From: Flavobacterium sp. IB48
Lineage (GTDB): Bacteria > Bacteroidota > Bacteroidia > Flavobacteriales > Flavobacteriaceae
Direction of reading: 5' to 3'
Assembly (NCBI RefSeq): GCF_016405855.1
Contig: NZ_JAEFCA010000011.1
Span: 61,994-125,993, forward strand
Length of the DNA: 64,000 bases
The notes under the pieces were generated by a model that was not told the DNA's origin, searched no databases, and saw only the letters and a program-made list of their open reading frames with translations. Positions within the stretch are counted from its first letter, which is position 1. Every line of letters begins with the position of its first letter. A program made the position numbers and the translations under genes. Shown here piece after piece: positions 1-8,641 of the stretch.

Positions 1-164
1 GATTTCCTTTGTAACACTTGCTTTTTGGTACTTTGTTCTCGCTTTTATTTAGCAGTAAAATACTAATTATATCGACAAAGTAGAATTTTAACTTTTTTTA
101 AGAAAATCAATGTTTTCTATATGCTTTTTTTGGTTAATTTTAGAGGAACTAAAAAAGATAAATT

Positions 165-803
165 ATGTCAACATTAAGATTAGGCGATATAGCACCAGAT
201 TTTCATGCAGAAACGACGCAAGGACCAATTAACTTTCACGAATGGTTAGGAGATTCTTGGGGTGTTTTATTTTCGCATCCAGCAGATTTTACTCCGGTTT
301 GTACTACTGAATTAGGAACTGTAGCGAACTATGTTCCAGAATTCAAAAAAAGAAATACTAAGGTTATTGCTTTGAGTGTAGATGGCCTAGAGTCTCATAA
401 AGAATGGATTAAAGATATCAACGAAACTCAAAATACAGAAGTGAATTTCCCAATCATTGCAGATGAGGATAAAAAAGTAGCAAATCTGTACGACATGCTT
501 CATCCAAATGCAAGTGACAAGTTTACAGTTCGTTCTGTTTTTGTTATCGGACCAGATAAAAAAATCAAATTAACGCTGACTTATCCAGCTTCTACAGGAA
601 GAAATTTTGACGAATTACTTCGTGTAATTGACAGTTTACAATTGACTGCAAATTATAGTGTTGCAACTCCTGCAAACTGGAAAGATGGAGAAGATGTAGT
701 TATTGCGCCAGCAATTCCAGACAGTGATATTCCAGCTAAATTCCCAAAAGGACATACACCAATCAAACCTTATTTGCGTTTGACACCGCAGCCGAATAAA
801 TAG
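165..803 (+). CDS. 1-Cys peroxiredoxin (Prx6 type)
   Basis: Cytoplasmic thiol peroxidase that reduces hydrogen peroxide and organic peroxides. The active-site motif PADFTPVCTTE lies at residues 39-49, with Thr43 and peroxidatic Cys46; Arg123 in FTVRSVFVIGP completes the usual triad. Cys46 is the only cysteine in the 212 residues, so the enzyme has no resolving cysteine and must be recycled by an external thiol, which fits the Prx6 subfamily. The C-terminal extension (about residues 165-212) is also typical of Prx6 and helps dimerise. The ATG follows an A-rich stretch with no Shine-Dalgarno, as is normal for this phylum. It stands alone, convergent with the antiporter gene, and a long inverted repeat fills the space between them. 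Bacillithiol (see the bshC gene at 36326) could be the reductant, but that is inference. Confidence 0.93.
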   Translation: MSTLRLGDIAPDFHAETTQGPINFHEWLGDSWGVLFSHPADFTPVCTTELGTVANYVPEFKKRNTKVIALSVDGLESHKEWIKDINETQNTEVNFPIIADEDKKVANLYDMLHPNASDKFTVRSVFVIGPDKKIKLTLTYPASTGRNFDELLRVIDSLQLTANYSVATPANWKDGEDVVIAPAIPDSDIPAKFPKGHTPIKPYLRLTPQPNK

Positions 804-810
804 TTTTTTT

Positions 811-993
811 GAGGTTCTAAGATACTAAGGTGCTAAGGTTCTAAGTTTTTGCTTTGAATTTTAGCATTTTTTATTTTGCCAAACGTAATAAAAACACAAA
901 GCGCTGAGATTTTCGATTTATGAAAATTTCAACGCTTTATATATAAAAGCTTAGAACCTTAGCACCTTAGTATCTTAGTATCTCAGAACCTTA
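811..993. repeat. CTAAG-family inverted repeat, copy 1 (perfect 29-bp arms)
   Basis: The left arm at 817-845 is the exact reverse complement of 950-978. Each arm is built from degenerate 8-10 bp units of the form CTAAGATA / CTAAGGTG / CTAAGGTT. A second, shorter inverted repeat is nested inside (AAAGCG at about 898 with CGCTTT at about 933, plus ATTTTC/GAAAAT). The right end runs into the stop codon of the antiporter gene. Related arms occur at 13956, 28606 and 63754. Confidence 0.85.
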
Positions 994-3237
994 CTTCGCT
1001 GCCAACAAAGCATTCATTTTTTTCTTATCCCCCACAACCCAGAGAATGTCATTTTTTTCTAAGATTAAACTAGATTCTGGATTTAGAATACGATTTCCGT
1101 TTCTTTCAATTCCTACGACCATTCCGTCTGTTTTGGCTCTAAATTGTCCGATGCTTTTTTGAATGAATTCGTCTTGAGAAACTTCAAGTTGACGTAAAAC
1201 AATATCGGTTTCTTCTACTTTTGCAGGTGGTTCTGTTTCGTTTTGAGTTAAGAATTTTGTGAATTCTGCAATTTGAGCGTCGGTTCCAATTACGCAAATT
1301 TCATCGCCAGGAAATAAACGTTCGGTTTTGGTAGGAATCGGAATAGTGACTTCTCCTCGTTTAATGTAAGCGATATTAATTCCCAACTGCTCACGAATTT
1401 TAAGCTCTTGTAAAGTCTGACCAACTAAATTGGATTCTTTTTTAATTTCAAAGAAAGACATGTGTCCGTCCCAAGGCATTAAATTAGCATATCTTCTGTC
1501 GATCTTTTTATTTTCACGATCGTTGAAGTTTTTCAAAAAGTGATTTTCAATTTTATGATATTGCTCGTTTAATTTTTTAGGGAAAATTTGATAAGCCCCA
1601 ATGGCAATAATCAATGCTACAAAAGCAACCAAAGGAGAGAAAAAGATATTTAATAAAAACCCGACAAAGAACAAGCCAAGGCTCATTCTGATTAAGATAA
1701 GCATTAAAAGTGCGCCACGATATTTTCGCTCTTCCCAAAGAGCTTCAACTTCATCTACTTTTACACGACGAAGCGAAAGCGCCCACAAAAACGGTGCAAT
1801 TGCAACTAAAGTCAGTAAAGCCGCCAAAGTATTTCCGAATCTTGTATCTGCAACCAATGGTGCAACAAATTTTGATGACAATAAAATAATTGCTGTAATA
1901 ATAATGGTGTGAAGAATAATTTGTGTGATCGAAGAACGAAGTACAATCTGCCAAGTGCTTACAGATTTGATGGCTTGCGCATTCACACTATATCGGTTAA
2001 TGTTTTTAACCCATTTTTTAGGCATTTTTGACTCTAGAAAGAAGGCAAAACGCTCTGAATATTTAATTAAGAATGGAGTAGTAAAAGTGGTAATTGCAGA
2101 TACGGCAACAATAATAGGGTATAAGAAATCACTTGTAACTTTTAAAGTCATTCCAAGAGTGGCAATAATAAAAGAAAACTCTCCAATTTGTGCCAAACTC
2201 ATTCCCGTTTGAACAGATTGTTTTAACGGCTGGCCAGAAATTAAAGCTCCGATAGAAGAACTGAATGCTTTTCCGAATATGGTTAACAAAGTGATTATAG
2301 CAACAGGAAGCGCATAATTTACCAATGTTACAGGATTAATTAACATCCCAACAGATACAAAGAAAACGGCTCCAAAAAAATCTTTTACGGGCTGAATTAA
2401 ATGTTCAATTTTTTCAGCCATCGTCGTTTCAGCAATAATAGATCCCATAATAAAAGCACCTAATGCAGGAGAAAAACCAACATTTGAAGCAAAAATTACC
2501 ATCATTAAACATAGTGCCAATGAGATAATCAGCAACATTTCATCAGTTAATAGATGTTTTGCTTTTTTAAAGATTGTCGGAATAATAAATATTCCTCCTA
2601 AGAACCATATGATTAAGAAGAAAATAAGTTTTAAAACAGATTGCAGTAATGCTGTTCCTGAAACCTGGTCGCTTACCGCAATAGTAGATAATAAAACCAA
2701 CATTAAAATGGCAACAATATCTTCTACAATTAAAGCTCCGAAAACAATTCCAACGAATTTTTTCCCTTTAACTCCTAATTCATCAAAAGCTCTGATAATA
2801 ATAGTTGTGGACGAAATAGAAAGTGTTGCTCCCAAGAAAATACTATCCATTTTTCCCCAGCCCATCCACTGTCCTACGCAATAACCAATTATGGTCATAA
2901 ACATAATTTGCGTTATGGCCGTGACAGACGAAGTCCCTCCAACTTTCATTAGTTTTTTAAAGCTGAATTCGAGTCCTAAACTGAAAAGCAAAAATATCAC
3001 CCCGATTTCGGCCCAAACTTCGACACTTTTCATGTCGGTTATTGATGGGAAAAAATCAAAATGGTTTCCAGCCAAAAAACCTGCAATCAGGTAGCCTAAA
3101 ACCAAAGGTTGTTTCAATCTTCTAAATAATAGAACGGCAATTCCGGCAGTCATTAGGATTAAACCTAAATCACTAATTAAAGGTTGTAAGTGGTGTGTAG
3201 TTTCAGCAGCGGCGCTTAGTGCAATCATATGTGGCAT
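991..3237 (-). CDS. CPA2-family cation:proton antiporter with C-terminal RCK_C domains
   Basis: Inner-membrane monovalent cation/proton antiporter of the KefB/KefC (CPA2) type. The first ~400 residues are a series of membrane segments with family motifs such as LFSLGLEFS and GFSPALGAFIMGSIIAE. A second hydrophobic block follows at about 430-560. The last ~160 residues are soluble and read as two TrkA-C/RCK_C-like ligand-binding domains (about 590-665 and 675-748), separated by an acidic linker. No complete Rossmann NAD-binding RCK_N domain is visible, unlike KefC. The ion (K+ or Na+) cannot be told from sequence. Met1 and Met4 are both possible starts. The stop codon lies at the edge of the CTAAG repeat. 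Confidence 0.9.
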   Translation of the reverse strand: MPHMIALSAAAETTHHLQPLISDLGLILMTAGIAVLLFRRLKQPLVLGYLIAGFLAGNHFDFFPSITDMKSVEVWAEIGVIFLLFSLGLEFSFKKLMKVGGTSSVTAITQIMFMTIIGYCVGQWMGWGKMDSIFLGATLSISSTTIIIRAFDELGVKGKKFVGIVFGALIVEDIVAILMLVLLSTIAVSDQVSGTALLQSVLKLIFFLIIWFLGGIFIIPTIFKKAKHLLTDEMLLIISLALCLMMVIFASNVGFSPALGAFIMGSIIAETTMAEKIEHLIQPVKDFFGAVFFVSVGMLINPVTLVNYALPVAIITLLTIFGKAFSSSIGALISGQPLKQSVQTGMSLAQIGEFSFIIATLGMTLKVTSDFLYPIIVAVSAITTFTTPFLIKYSERFAFFLESKMPKKWVKNINRYSVNAQAIKSVSTWQIVLRSSITQIILHTIIITAIILLSSKFVAPLVADTRFGNTLAALLTLVAIAPFLWALSLRRVKVDEVEALWEERKYRGALLMLILIRMSLGLFFVGFLLNIFFSPLVAFVALIIAIGAYQIFPKKLNEQYHKIENHFLKNFNDRENKKIDRRYANLMPWDGHMSFFEIKKESNLVGQTLQELKIREQLGINIAYIKRGEVTIPIPTKTERLFPGDEICVIGTDAQIAEFTKFLTQNETEPPAKVEETDIVLRQLEVSQDEFIQKSIGQFRAKTDGMVVGIERNGNRILNPESSLILEKNDILWVVGDKKKMNALLAAK

Positions 3238-3385
3238 TTTGGTTTTCGGTGAGCTTGATCCAGCTTTTCACTTAAAGTTTTTTGTTCAACTCTTGCTTTC
3301 TGAACAAAAGGCTTTTTTTGTGTAATTCACTGAACTCCAACGAAAATAAAGCTAAGTGAAGTAATCTGGACTACTCCGAGTTAAA

Positions 3386-3420
3386 TAAAAAAAGCTATCT
3401 CGATAAAGATAGCTTTTTTT
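3386..3420 (-). terminator. Rho-independent terminator after purB
   Basis: Hairpin AGCTATCT (3393-3400), loop CGATAA, AGATAGCT (3407-3414), with A-runs on the left and T-runs on the right, so it can work in either direction. It sits just downstream of purB (minus strand) and upstream of the antiporter gene, separating the two transcripts. Confidence 0.85.
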
Positions 3421-3442
3421 GGTAAAATATTTGGTGTTTTTC

Positions 3443-4789
3443 TTAAATTCCTGTGTAGTTGCTAGGCGTTATTGCTAATAATTCTGCTCTAACAGCGTCT
3501 GAAACTTCTAAAGTTGCAATGAAGTTATGAATTGCATTTTTGTCAATTGCTTCGTTGGTTCTAGTCAAACCTTTTAGAGCTTCATATGGATTTGGATAAG
3601 CTTCACGACGTAAAATTGTTTGGATAGCTTCTGCTACAACTGCCCAGTTTTTCTCTAAATCTTCAGCAAATTTACCTTCGTTTAAAAGTAATTTATTTAA
3701 ACCTTTCAAAGTCGCTTCAAAAGCAATAATAGTATGTCCAAAAGGAACACCAACATTACGTAAAACAGTACTGTCAGTTAAATCACGCTGTAATCTTGAA
3801 ACTGGTAATTTAGCAGCCAAATGTTCAAAAATAGCATTTGCAATTCCTAAATTTCCTTCAGAGTTTTCAAAATCAATTGGATTCACTTTATGTGGCATTG
3901 CAGATGAACCAATTTCTCCAGCTTTGATTTTTTGTTTGAAATAATCCATTGAAACATACGTCCAGATATCACGATCTAAATCGATGATAATAGTGTTGAT
4001 TCTTTTTAAAGCATCAAAGAAAGCAGCAAAATGATCGTAATGCTCAATTTGTGTTGTTGGGAATGAATGTTTTAAACCAAGATCTGTTTCAACAAATTTA
4101 TTTCCGAATTGTTTCCAGTCAATTTGTGGGTATGCTACGTGGTGTGCATTAAAGTTTCCTGTTGCTCCGCCAAATTTAGCTGCAAACGGAATATTGAATA
4201 ACAAACGCATTTGCTCTTCTAAACGCTCAACAAATACCAAAATCTCTTTTCCTAAACGAGTAGGAGAAGCTGGTTGTCCGTGTGTACGCGCTAACATCGG
4301 GATGTCTTTCCATTCAACGCTTAATTCTTTTAATTTTGCAATTACAGCAATTAAGGTTGGCATATAAACTTGCTCAAACGCTTCTTTTGTAGAAAGCGGA
4401 ATAGCAGTGTTGTTAATATCTTGAGACGTTAATCCGAAGTGAATGAACTCTTTGTATTGAGATAAACCTAATTTTTCAAAAGCATCTTTAATAAAGTATT
4501 CAACCGCTTTTACGTCGTGATTGGTTACTTTCTCTGTTTCTTTAATCCAAAGCGCATCTTCTGTTGAGAAGTTTTTGTAAATGTTTCTCAAGCTTTCAAA
4601 TAAGCTAGAATCAATACCTTTCAACTGAGGCAACGGAATTTGGCATAACGCAATGAAGTATTCCACTTCAACCAAAACGCGGTATTTTATTAAAGCTTCT
4701 TCAGAGAAGAAAGGTGCTAAATTTTGAGTTTTATTTCTATATCTTCCATCAATTGGAGATATAGCATTCAATTCGTTTAGAGTAGTCAT
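3443..4789 (-). CDS. purB: Adenylosuccinate lyase
   Basis: Fumarase/aspartase-superfamily lyase acting twice in purine synthesis: SAICAR to AICAR plus fumarate, and adenylosuccinate to AMP plus fumarate. Visible motifs are TSQD (121-124), ARTHGQPASPT with catalytic His170 (168-178), and the flexible signature loop GSSAMPHKVNP (294-304) carrying the catalytic serine. The N-terminus LNAISPIDGRY and the 448-residue length match the E. coli-type enzyme. No other purine gene is adjacent, so it is a single-gene unit with its own -7 box (4815-4822) and terminator. Confidence 0.97.
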   Translation of the reverse strand: MTTLNELNAISPIDGRYRNKTQNLAPFFSEEALIKYRVLVEVEYFIALCQIPLPQLKGIDSSLFESLRNIYKNFSTEDALWIKETEKVTNHDVKAVEYFIKDAFEKLGLSQYKEFIHFGLTSQDINNTAIPLSTKEAFEQVYMPTLIAVIAKLKELSVEWKDIPMLARTHGQPASPTRLGKEILVFVERLEEQMRLLFNIPFAAKFGGATGNFNAHHVAYPQIDWKQFGNKFVETDLGLKHSFPTTQIEHYDHFAAFFDALKRINTIIIDLDRDIWTYVSMDYFKQKIKAGEIGSSAMPHKVNPIDFENSEGNLGIANAIFEHLAAKLPVSRLQRDLTDSTVLRNVGVPFGHTIIAFEATLKGLNKLLLNEGKFAEDLEKNWAVVAEAIQTILRREAYPNPYEALKGLTRTNEAIDKNAIHNFIATLEVSDAVRAELLAITPSNYTGI

Positions 4790-4814
4790 TGTGATGTTGT
4801 TTTTTCGAAAGGTG

Positions 4815-4822
4815 CAAATATA
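4815..4822 (-). promoter_or_regulatory. -7 promoter element for purB
   Basis: Read on the minus strand this is TATATTTG, a match to the Bacteroidota -7 consensus TAnnTTTG, 25 bp before the purB ATG. I could not find a clear TTTG -33 element at the expected spacing. Confidence 0.6.
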
Positions 4823-4858
4823 AGCTATTGTTAAAACTTCTGAAAGCTATATTCGTGC

Positions 4859-5551
4859 TTAAATTATGGTTTTAAAAATTTTATCCCAGATTGTGAAGTA
4901 AAAACCGTAGTTGCGAGATTCATTTTTATGATGATCATTATGAAATTTCGTAGTAGAAATCCATTTTGTAAAGTAATTGCTGTACCAGAAAGAGGGAAAT
5001 ATGTCTTTTTTTAAATGTCCAAATATTCCATAAGAAAGATTTAGAATCAAATAAATAATGATGCTCAGATAATTAAACTTCAAAATCGTAATTAAAAACA
5101 GCCAAATAAATCCAAAACCTAAAGTTTCAATAGGATGTAGAACATACAAACTGTAAACATTGGTTTCTACATGTGTATGATGCAGCTTATGAATTGGATA
5201 CATCCATTTTAAGTGATGAACTAGAAAATGAAAAATAAACATGAAAAAATCCATTAAAAGAATCAATAAAAGAGTATCAAAAATGATAAGTTGAATAGAT
5301 GCCGAAAAATCTATTATCAGGATTCCATAGCGATACAATTCAAATCCTATTAAAGTTATAAATGTATTACAGATCAATGTAGAAAGCACCCATTTTCGAT
5401 CTTTATTCTTTAAAAAAGTGTTTTCTGGTTCCAGAATTTTTCCAATTAAAACAGATAATCCAACTAACACTGCATTTTCTACTAAAAAGAAAACAAAGAG
5501 CCAGAAGATATTGAATTGAGTTAATTGCTGTAACCAGCTTTCAAAAATCAT
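4859..5551 (-). CDS. Sterol desaturase / fatty acid hydroxylase family membrane protein
   Basis: Integral-membrane di-iron oxygenase of the fatty acid hydroxylase superfamily, expected to hydroxylate or desaturate a membrane lipid. The histidine boxes are intact: HFLVHH (108-113, HxxxHH), HKLHH (121-125), a lone His139 and HNDHH (204-208). Hydrophobic segments lie at about 15-38, 55-80, 87-110 and 143-175. The start overlaps the sirtuin stop by 4 bases, so the two are translationally coupled. Substrate unknown; carotenoid, sterol-like or acyl-chain substrates are all possible. Confidence 0.88.
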   Translation of the reverse strand: MIFESWLQQLTQFNIFWLFVFFLVENAVLVGLSVLIGKILEPENTFLKNKDRKWVLSTLICNTFITLIGFELYRYGILIIDFSASIQLIIFDTLLLILLMDFFMFIFHFLVHHLKWMYPIHKLHHTHVETNVYSLYVLHPIETLGFGFIWLFLITILKFNYLSIIIYLILNLSYGIFGHLKKDIFPSFWYSNYFTKWISTTKFHNDHHKNESRNYGFYFTIWDKIFKTII

Positions 5552-6249
5552 GTTGTTTTTTCTAAGGTCAATAATTTTTCTCTCATATCGGCAACCCCTT
5601 CAGAAGCAAATTTTGCAATTGTTTCGACTTTATTTCGAAGATTCGGAATCGCAATTGGTTTTGGATCAATATAAAAAACAGGAGTTGTACTTGGTGTATA
5701 AGCGATTAATCCAGCTGCTGGATAAACTTGCAGTGAAGTCCCGATTACAGCAAAATAATCTGCAGTTTCGGTTATGTCAATTGCTTCTTCGAGCGCAGGA
5801 ACTTCTTCGCCAAACCAAACAATATGCGGACGTAGTTGATTTCCGTTTGTATCTAAATCTCCTGTATGCAAATCTTCAGTCCAATCTAAAATTAGATTTT
5901 TATTCTGCGTACTTCTAACTTTTAATAATTCGCCATGCAAATGTAAAACGTTTGTGCTTCCTGCACGCTCATGAAGATCGTCAACATTTTGAGTGATAAT
6001 TTGTACGTCGAAATCTTTTTCCAATTCAGCCAAAATTATGTGACCCAAATTCGGATTTACTTCTTTTAACTGCTGGCGTCTTTTATTATAAAAATCCAGC
6101 ACCAATTCCTGATTTTTGTACCAGCCTTCTGGAGTGGCAACTTCCATTACATCATGTCCTTCCCATAATCCATCGCTGTCACGAAAAGTTTTAATTCCGC
6201 TTTCGGCGCTAATTCCTGCTCCTGTTAAAACAACAAGTTTCTTTTTCAT
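5548..6249 (-). CDS. SIR2-family NAD-dependent protein deacylase (class III type, no cysteines)
   Basis: Sirtuin that removes acyl groups from lysines using NAD+. It has GAGISAESG (10-18), TQNVD (86-90), catalytic His105 in HLHGE, and the terminal IGTSLQVYPAAG NAD-site motif (169-180). Tyr54 and Arg57 in FYNKRR match the Tyr-x-x-Arg pair that marks class III sirtuins (CobB, SIRT5), which prefer succinyl/malonyl-lysine. The region after the catalytic His (107-145) normally holds four zinc-binding cysteines; here there is none, and the whole 233-residue protein lacks cysteine. The next gene, a membrane lipid hydroxylase, overlaps it by 4 bases. Confidence 0.93.
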   Translation of the reverse strand: MKKKLVVLTGAGISAESGIKTFRDSDGLWEGHDVMEVATPEGWYKNQELVLDFYNKRRQQLKEVNPNLGHIILAELEKDFDVQIITQNVDDLHERAGSTNVLHLHGELLKVRSTQNKNLILDWTEDLHTGDLDTNGNQLRPHIVWFGEEVPALEEAIDITETADYFAVIGTSLQVYPAAGLIAYTPSTTPVFYIDPKPIAIPNLRNKVETIAKFASEGVADMREKLLTLEKTT

Positions 6250-6414
6250 TTTTGTTTATTAAAAGATAAAAATAGTGATTTCTATCTTTAAAAACTTAAG
6301 AAATAGCAAGGATTGGCGATTCTTTTTACAAGAAAATAATCCGTATTTATACTCTTTGTCTCTCATTATGAATTACTTATTTTTAATGATGTGTTTGAAA
6401 AAAGTGATGTTAAA

Positions 6415-6942
6415 ATGATTTTAATTCAATTTACAGGTTTATCTGGTTCTGGAAAAACGACGTTGGCAGAAAATGTCAGACATCTTTTGCTTCAAAATAA
6501 TTATGAAGCCGAAATTGTAGATGGCGATATTTACCGACAAACAATTTGTAAAGATTTAGGATTTTCTAAAGAAGATCGTTGCGAAAATGTTAGACGTCTT
6601 TTTAATGTTGGCCGAAGTTTGATCGACGAAAATAAAATCGTTTTGATGTCGGTTATAAATCCGTATGAAAACCTTAGAAATGAATTAAGGTCTTTTGAAT
6701 TTGTTAAAACAGTATTTCTGGATTGCGCCATTACTAGTTTGATCGAAAGAGATCCGAAAGGATTATACAGGAGAGCATTATTGCCCGATAATGATCAAAA
6801 TAAAATTAGAAGTTTTACAGGAATAAGTGATGTTTTTGAAATTCCTATAAAAGCAGATTTAGTATTAAAAACAGATGCAGAAACAGTTTCGGTTTCTACC
6901 AATAAACTCTACCATTTTATACTTAGCAATTTAAATTCTTAA
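6415..6942 (+). CDS. Adenylylsulfate (APS) kinase, first gene of a sulfation operon
   Basis: Phosphorylates APS at the 3' position to make PAPS, the donor used by sulfotransferases. The Walker A motif is GLSGSGKT (8-15); DGD (37-39) and DLGFSKEDRCENVRR (47-61) are the APS-binding segment; INPYENLR (81-88) and RDPKGLYRRA (112-121) are the conserved kinase signatures; SFTGISDVFEIP (133-144) is the C-terminal active-site loop. The reading frame extends upstream to a GTG at 6391, but the ATG at 6415 puts the Walker A at its usual distance from the N-terminus and follows an A-rich stretch. The product has 175 residues. It is followed 4 bases later by a dioxygenase and then a sulfotransferase, which explains its purpose. 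No ATP sulfurylase gene is in the window. Confidence 0.92.
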   Translation: MILIQFTGLSGSGKTTLAENVRHLLLQNNYEAEIVDGDIYRQTICKDLGFSKEDRCENVRRLFNVGRSLIDENKIVLMSVINPYENLRNELRSFEFVKTVFLDCAITSLIERDPKGLYRRALLPDNDQNKIRSFTGISDVFEIPIKADLVLKTDAETVSVSTNKLYHFILSNLNS

Positions 6943-6946
6943 GATT

Positions 6947-7636
6947 ATGAATCCTTCTTCCTGCCAACTTCCTATATCTTTTTCTGTAGATAAACTGCAA
7001 AATGATTTATGGGTTTGCGAAAAAAATCTGTGGACACCACATTTTAATACCAATCGATATGAAGGAAATTGGACAAGTGTTTCTTTGCGATCGCAATCGG
7101 GATTAGAAAATGATATTCTTTCTTTTCCGAATGAAGAATATAAGAATACGCCTTTGCTTGACGATTGTTTTTATTTTAAGGAAATAATGGATTGGTTTCA
7201 ATGCGAAAAAGAAGCCGTGAGATTATTAAGACTCGGACCTCAAAGTGAAATTAAAGAGCACGTAGATAATGATACTTCTTATGAAGATGGTTTTTTTAGG
7301 ATTCATATTCCTATTATTACCAATCCTGAAGTTTATTTTTATGTAGATCATAAATTGGTTCCAATGAAAATGGGAGAGTGCTGGTACGCTAATTTTCAAT
7401 TGCCACATAGTGTGCAGAACAAAAGCACAGAGCCTAGAATTCATTTAACATTAGATTGTATAAGAAATGAATGGTCTGATCTATTGTTTTCTAAAATGGG
7501 TTTTGATTTGAATTATGTGTCGAAATATGAATATTCAGAAGAGGTAAAACGACAAATTATAGCAGAGCTTTCTAGAAACCCGTCAGAAACTAATACTAAG
7601 ATTATTGCCGAACTTCAATCGCAAATGAACTCATAA
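6947..7636 (+). CDS. Aspartyl/asparaginyl beta-hydroxylase-type Fe(II)/2-oxoglutarate dioxygenase
   Basis: Soluble 229-residue oxygenase of the AspH/LpxO/OlsC family, which hydroxylates Asp/Asn side chains or acyl chains. The core is a double-stranded beta-helix at about residues 95-172. His105 (in EHVDND) and His154 (in QLPHSVQN) are the likely iron ligands; Arg118 and His120 (FFRIHIP) and Arg164 (EPRIHLTLD) match the conserved R-x-H and 2-oxoglutarate-binding arginine, with spacing close to that in AspH. There is no membrane anchor or TPR domain. It sits 4 bases after the APS kinase and 1 base before the sulfotransferase, so the likely product is a hydroxylated compound that is then O-sulfated. 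Substrate unknown. Confidence 0.85.
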   Translation: MNPSSCQLPISFSVDKLQNDLWVCEKNLWTPHFNTNRYEGNWTSVSLRSQSGLENDILSFPNEEYKNTPLLDDCFYFKEIMDWFQCEKEAVRLLRLGPQSEIKEHVDNDTSYEDGFFRIHIPIITNPEVYFYVDHKLVPMKMGECWYANFQLPHSVQNKSTEPRIHLTLDCIRNEWSDLLFSKMGFDLNYVSKYEYSEEVKRQIIAELSRNPSETNTKIIAELQSQMNS

Positions 7637-7637
7637 A

Positions 7638-8603
7638 ATGGAAAATGTAAAAGACCTTATTTCGAATTGGATTCCAGCTAAATTGATTGAAAATGATAAT
7701 CAGGTTTATTTCGAATGGCTTTATTTAGCAGACGTGCCTTTTATCGATCCTTTTTTTGATGAAACTATTGCGAAATGCCAAAGTCATAGTTATAATTCGA
7801 AGCAATTTAAATTTATAAGTACAATACAAAATAGTATTGATTGGTCTAAAGAATTAGATTTTGTTGAGTTAAAAGGATTTGTTTTTCATGTATCAAGATG
7901 CGGATCTACTATGTTGAGTCAGTCTCTTGCAACTTCTTCTGAAAATATAATGGTTTCTGAAGCCTCTATAATCGATCAGATTCTAAGAACTGACGCTTTT
8001 GATGAGGATACTAAAACGCTTTTACTGAAATCAGTTTTGAAATTCTTAGGTCAGAAAAGATTTCCCGAACAAAAACATTTAATTATAAAACTAGATGCTT
8101 GGAGTGTTTTTAAAAGTTCATATTTAAGATCTATTTTTCCTGAGACTCCTTTTGCATTATTGTATCGAAATCCAGGAGAAGTTTTAAGATCTCATCAAAA
8201 GATGGCGGGCATGCATATGGTTCCTAATATAATTCCGTTAAGTGTTTTTGGAATTACTTCGGCGGAAAATGAAAAATTAAGCTTTCGGCAATATCAAGTT
8301 TTGGTTTTAGAAAAATATTTTCAAAGTTTTCTAGATTTTTATGAAATAGACCAAAATGTAATAATGCTGAATTATAATGATGGAATGAAAAATGTTATAG
8401 AACGATTTATAACTTTTATTAATGTCGATTATTCTGAGAACGAACTAAATGTGATGTTGGAACGTCTTAAAAGACATTCTAAAAATGAAAGTGCAGTTTT
8501 TAATGGAGATTCGTATAAAGATGATGTTTTGTCTACTAATTTATCTCAGCTCAACATTTTGCACGAAAAGCTTAATGCCAATTTGATTGAAGATTTTAGC
8601 TGA
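7638..8603 (+). CDS. PAPS-dependent sulfotransferase family protein
   Basis: Transfers sulfate from PAPS to a hydroxyl or amine. The 5'-phosphosulfate loop is VSRCGSTMLSQ (85-95), equivalent to the RSGTT-type P-loop of sulfotransferases, and the 3'-phosphate site is LYRNPGEVLRS (175-185). At 321 residues with no signal peptide or membrane segment it should act in the cytoplasm. Low similarity outside these motifs prevents naming the acceptor. Third gene of the 6415-8603 operon; the APS kinase provides its donor. The next gene, trmH, has its own promoter. Confidence 0.85.
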   Translation: MENVKDLISNWIPAKLIENDNQVYFEWLYLADVPFIDPFFDETIAKCQSHSYNSKQFKFISTIQNSIDWSKELDFVELKGFVFHVSRCGSTMLSQSLATSSENIMVSEASIIDQILRTDAFDEDTKTLLLKSVLKFLGQKRFPEQKHLIIKLDAWSVFKSSYLRSIFPETPFALLYRNPGEVLRSHQKMAGMHMVPNIIPLSVFGITSAENEKLSFRQYQVLVLEKYFQSFLDFYEIDQNVIMLNYNDGMKNVIERFITFINVDYSENELNVMLERLKRHSKNESAVFNGDSYKDDVLSTNLSQLNILHEKLNANLIEDFS

Positions 8604-8641
8604 CTGAAAATAAGGAGAAGACTTCTTTCTCTTTTATTTAT

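Noticed and set aside
3238..3385. TTCACTTA / TAAGTGAA inverted repeat and GTTCA / TGAAC hairpin as a riboswitch upstream of the antiporter
   Set aside because: No match to a riboswitch consensus I know, and the arms are short; not enough support.
5550..5918. 122-codon frame on the plus strand opposite the sirtuin gene
   Set aside because: Low-complexity Leu/Gln-rich translation antisense to a clearly conserved gene.
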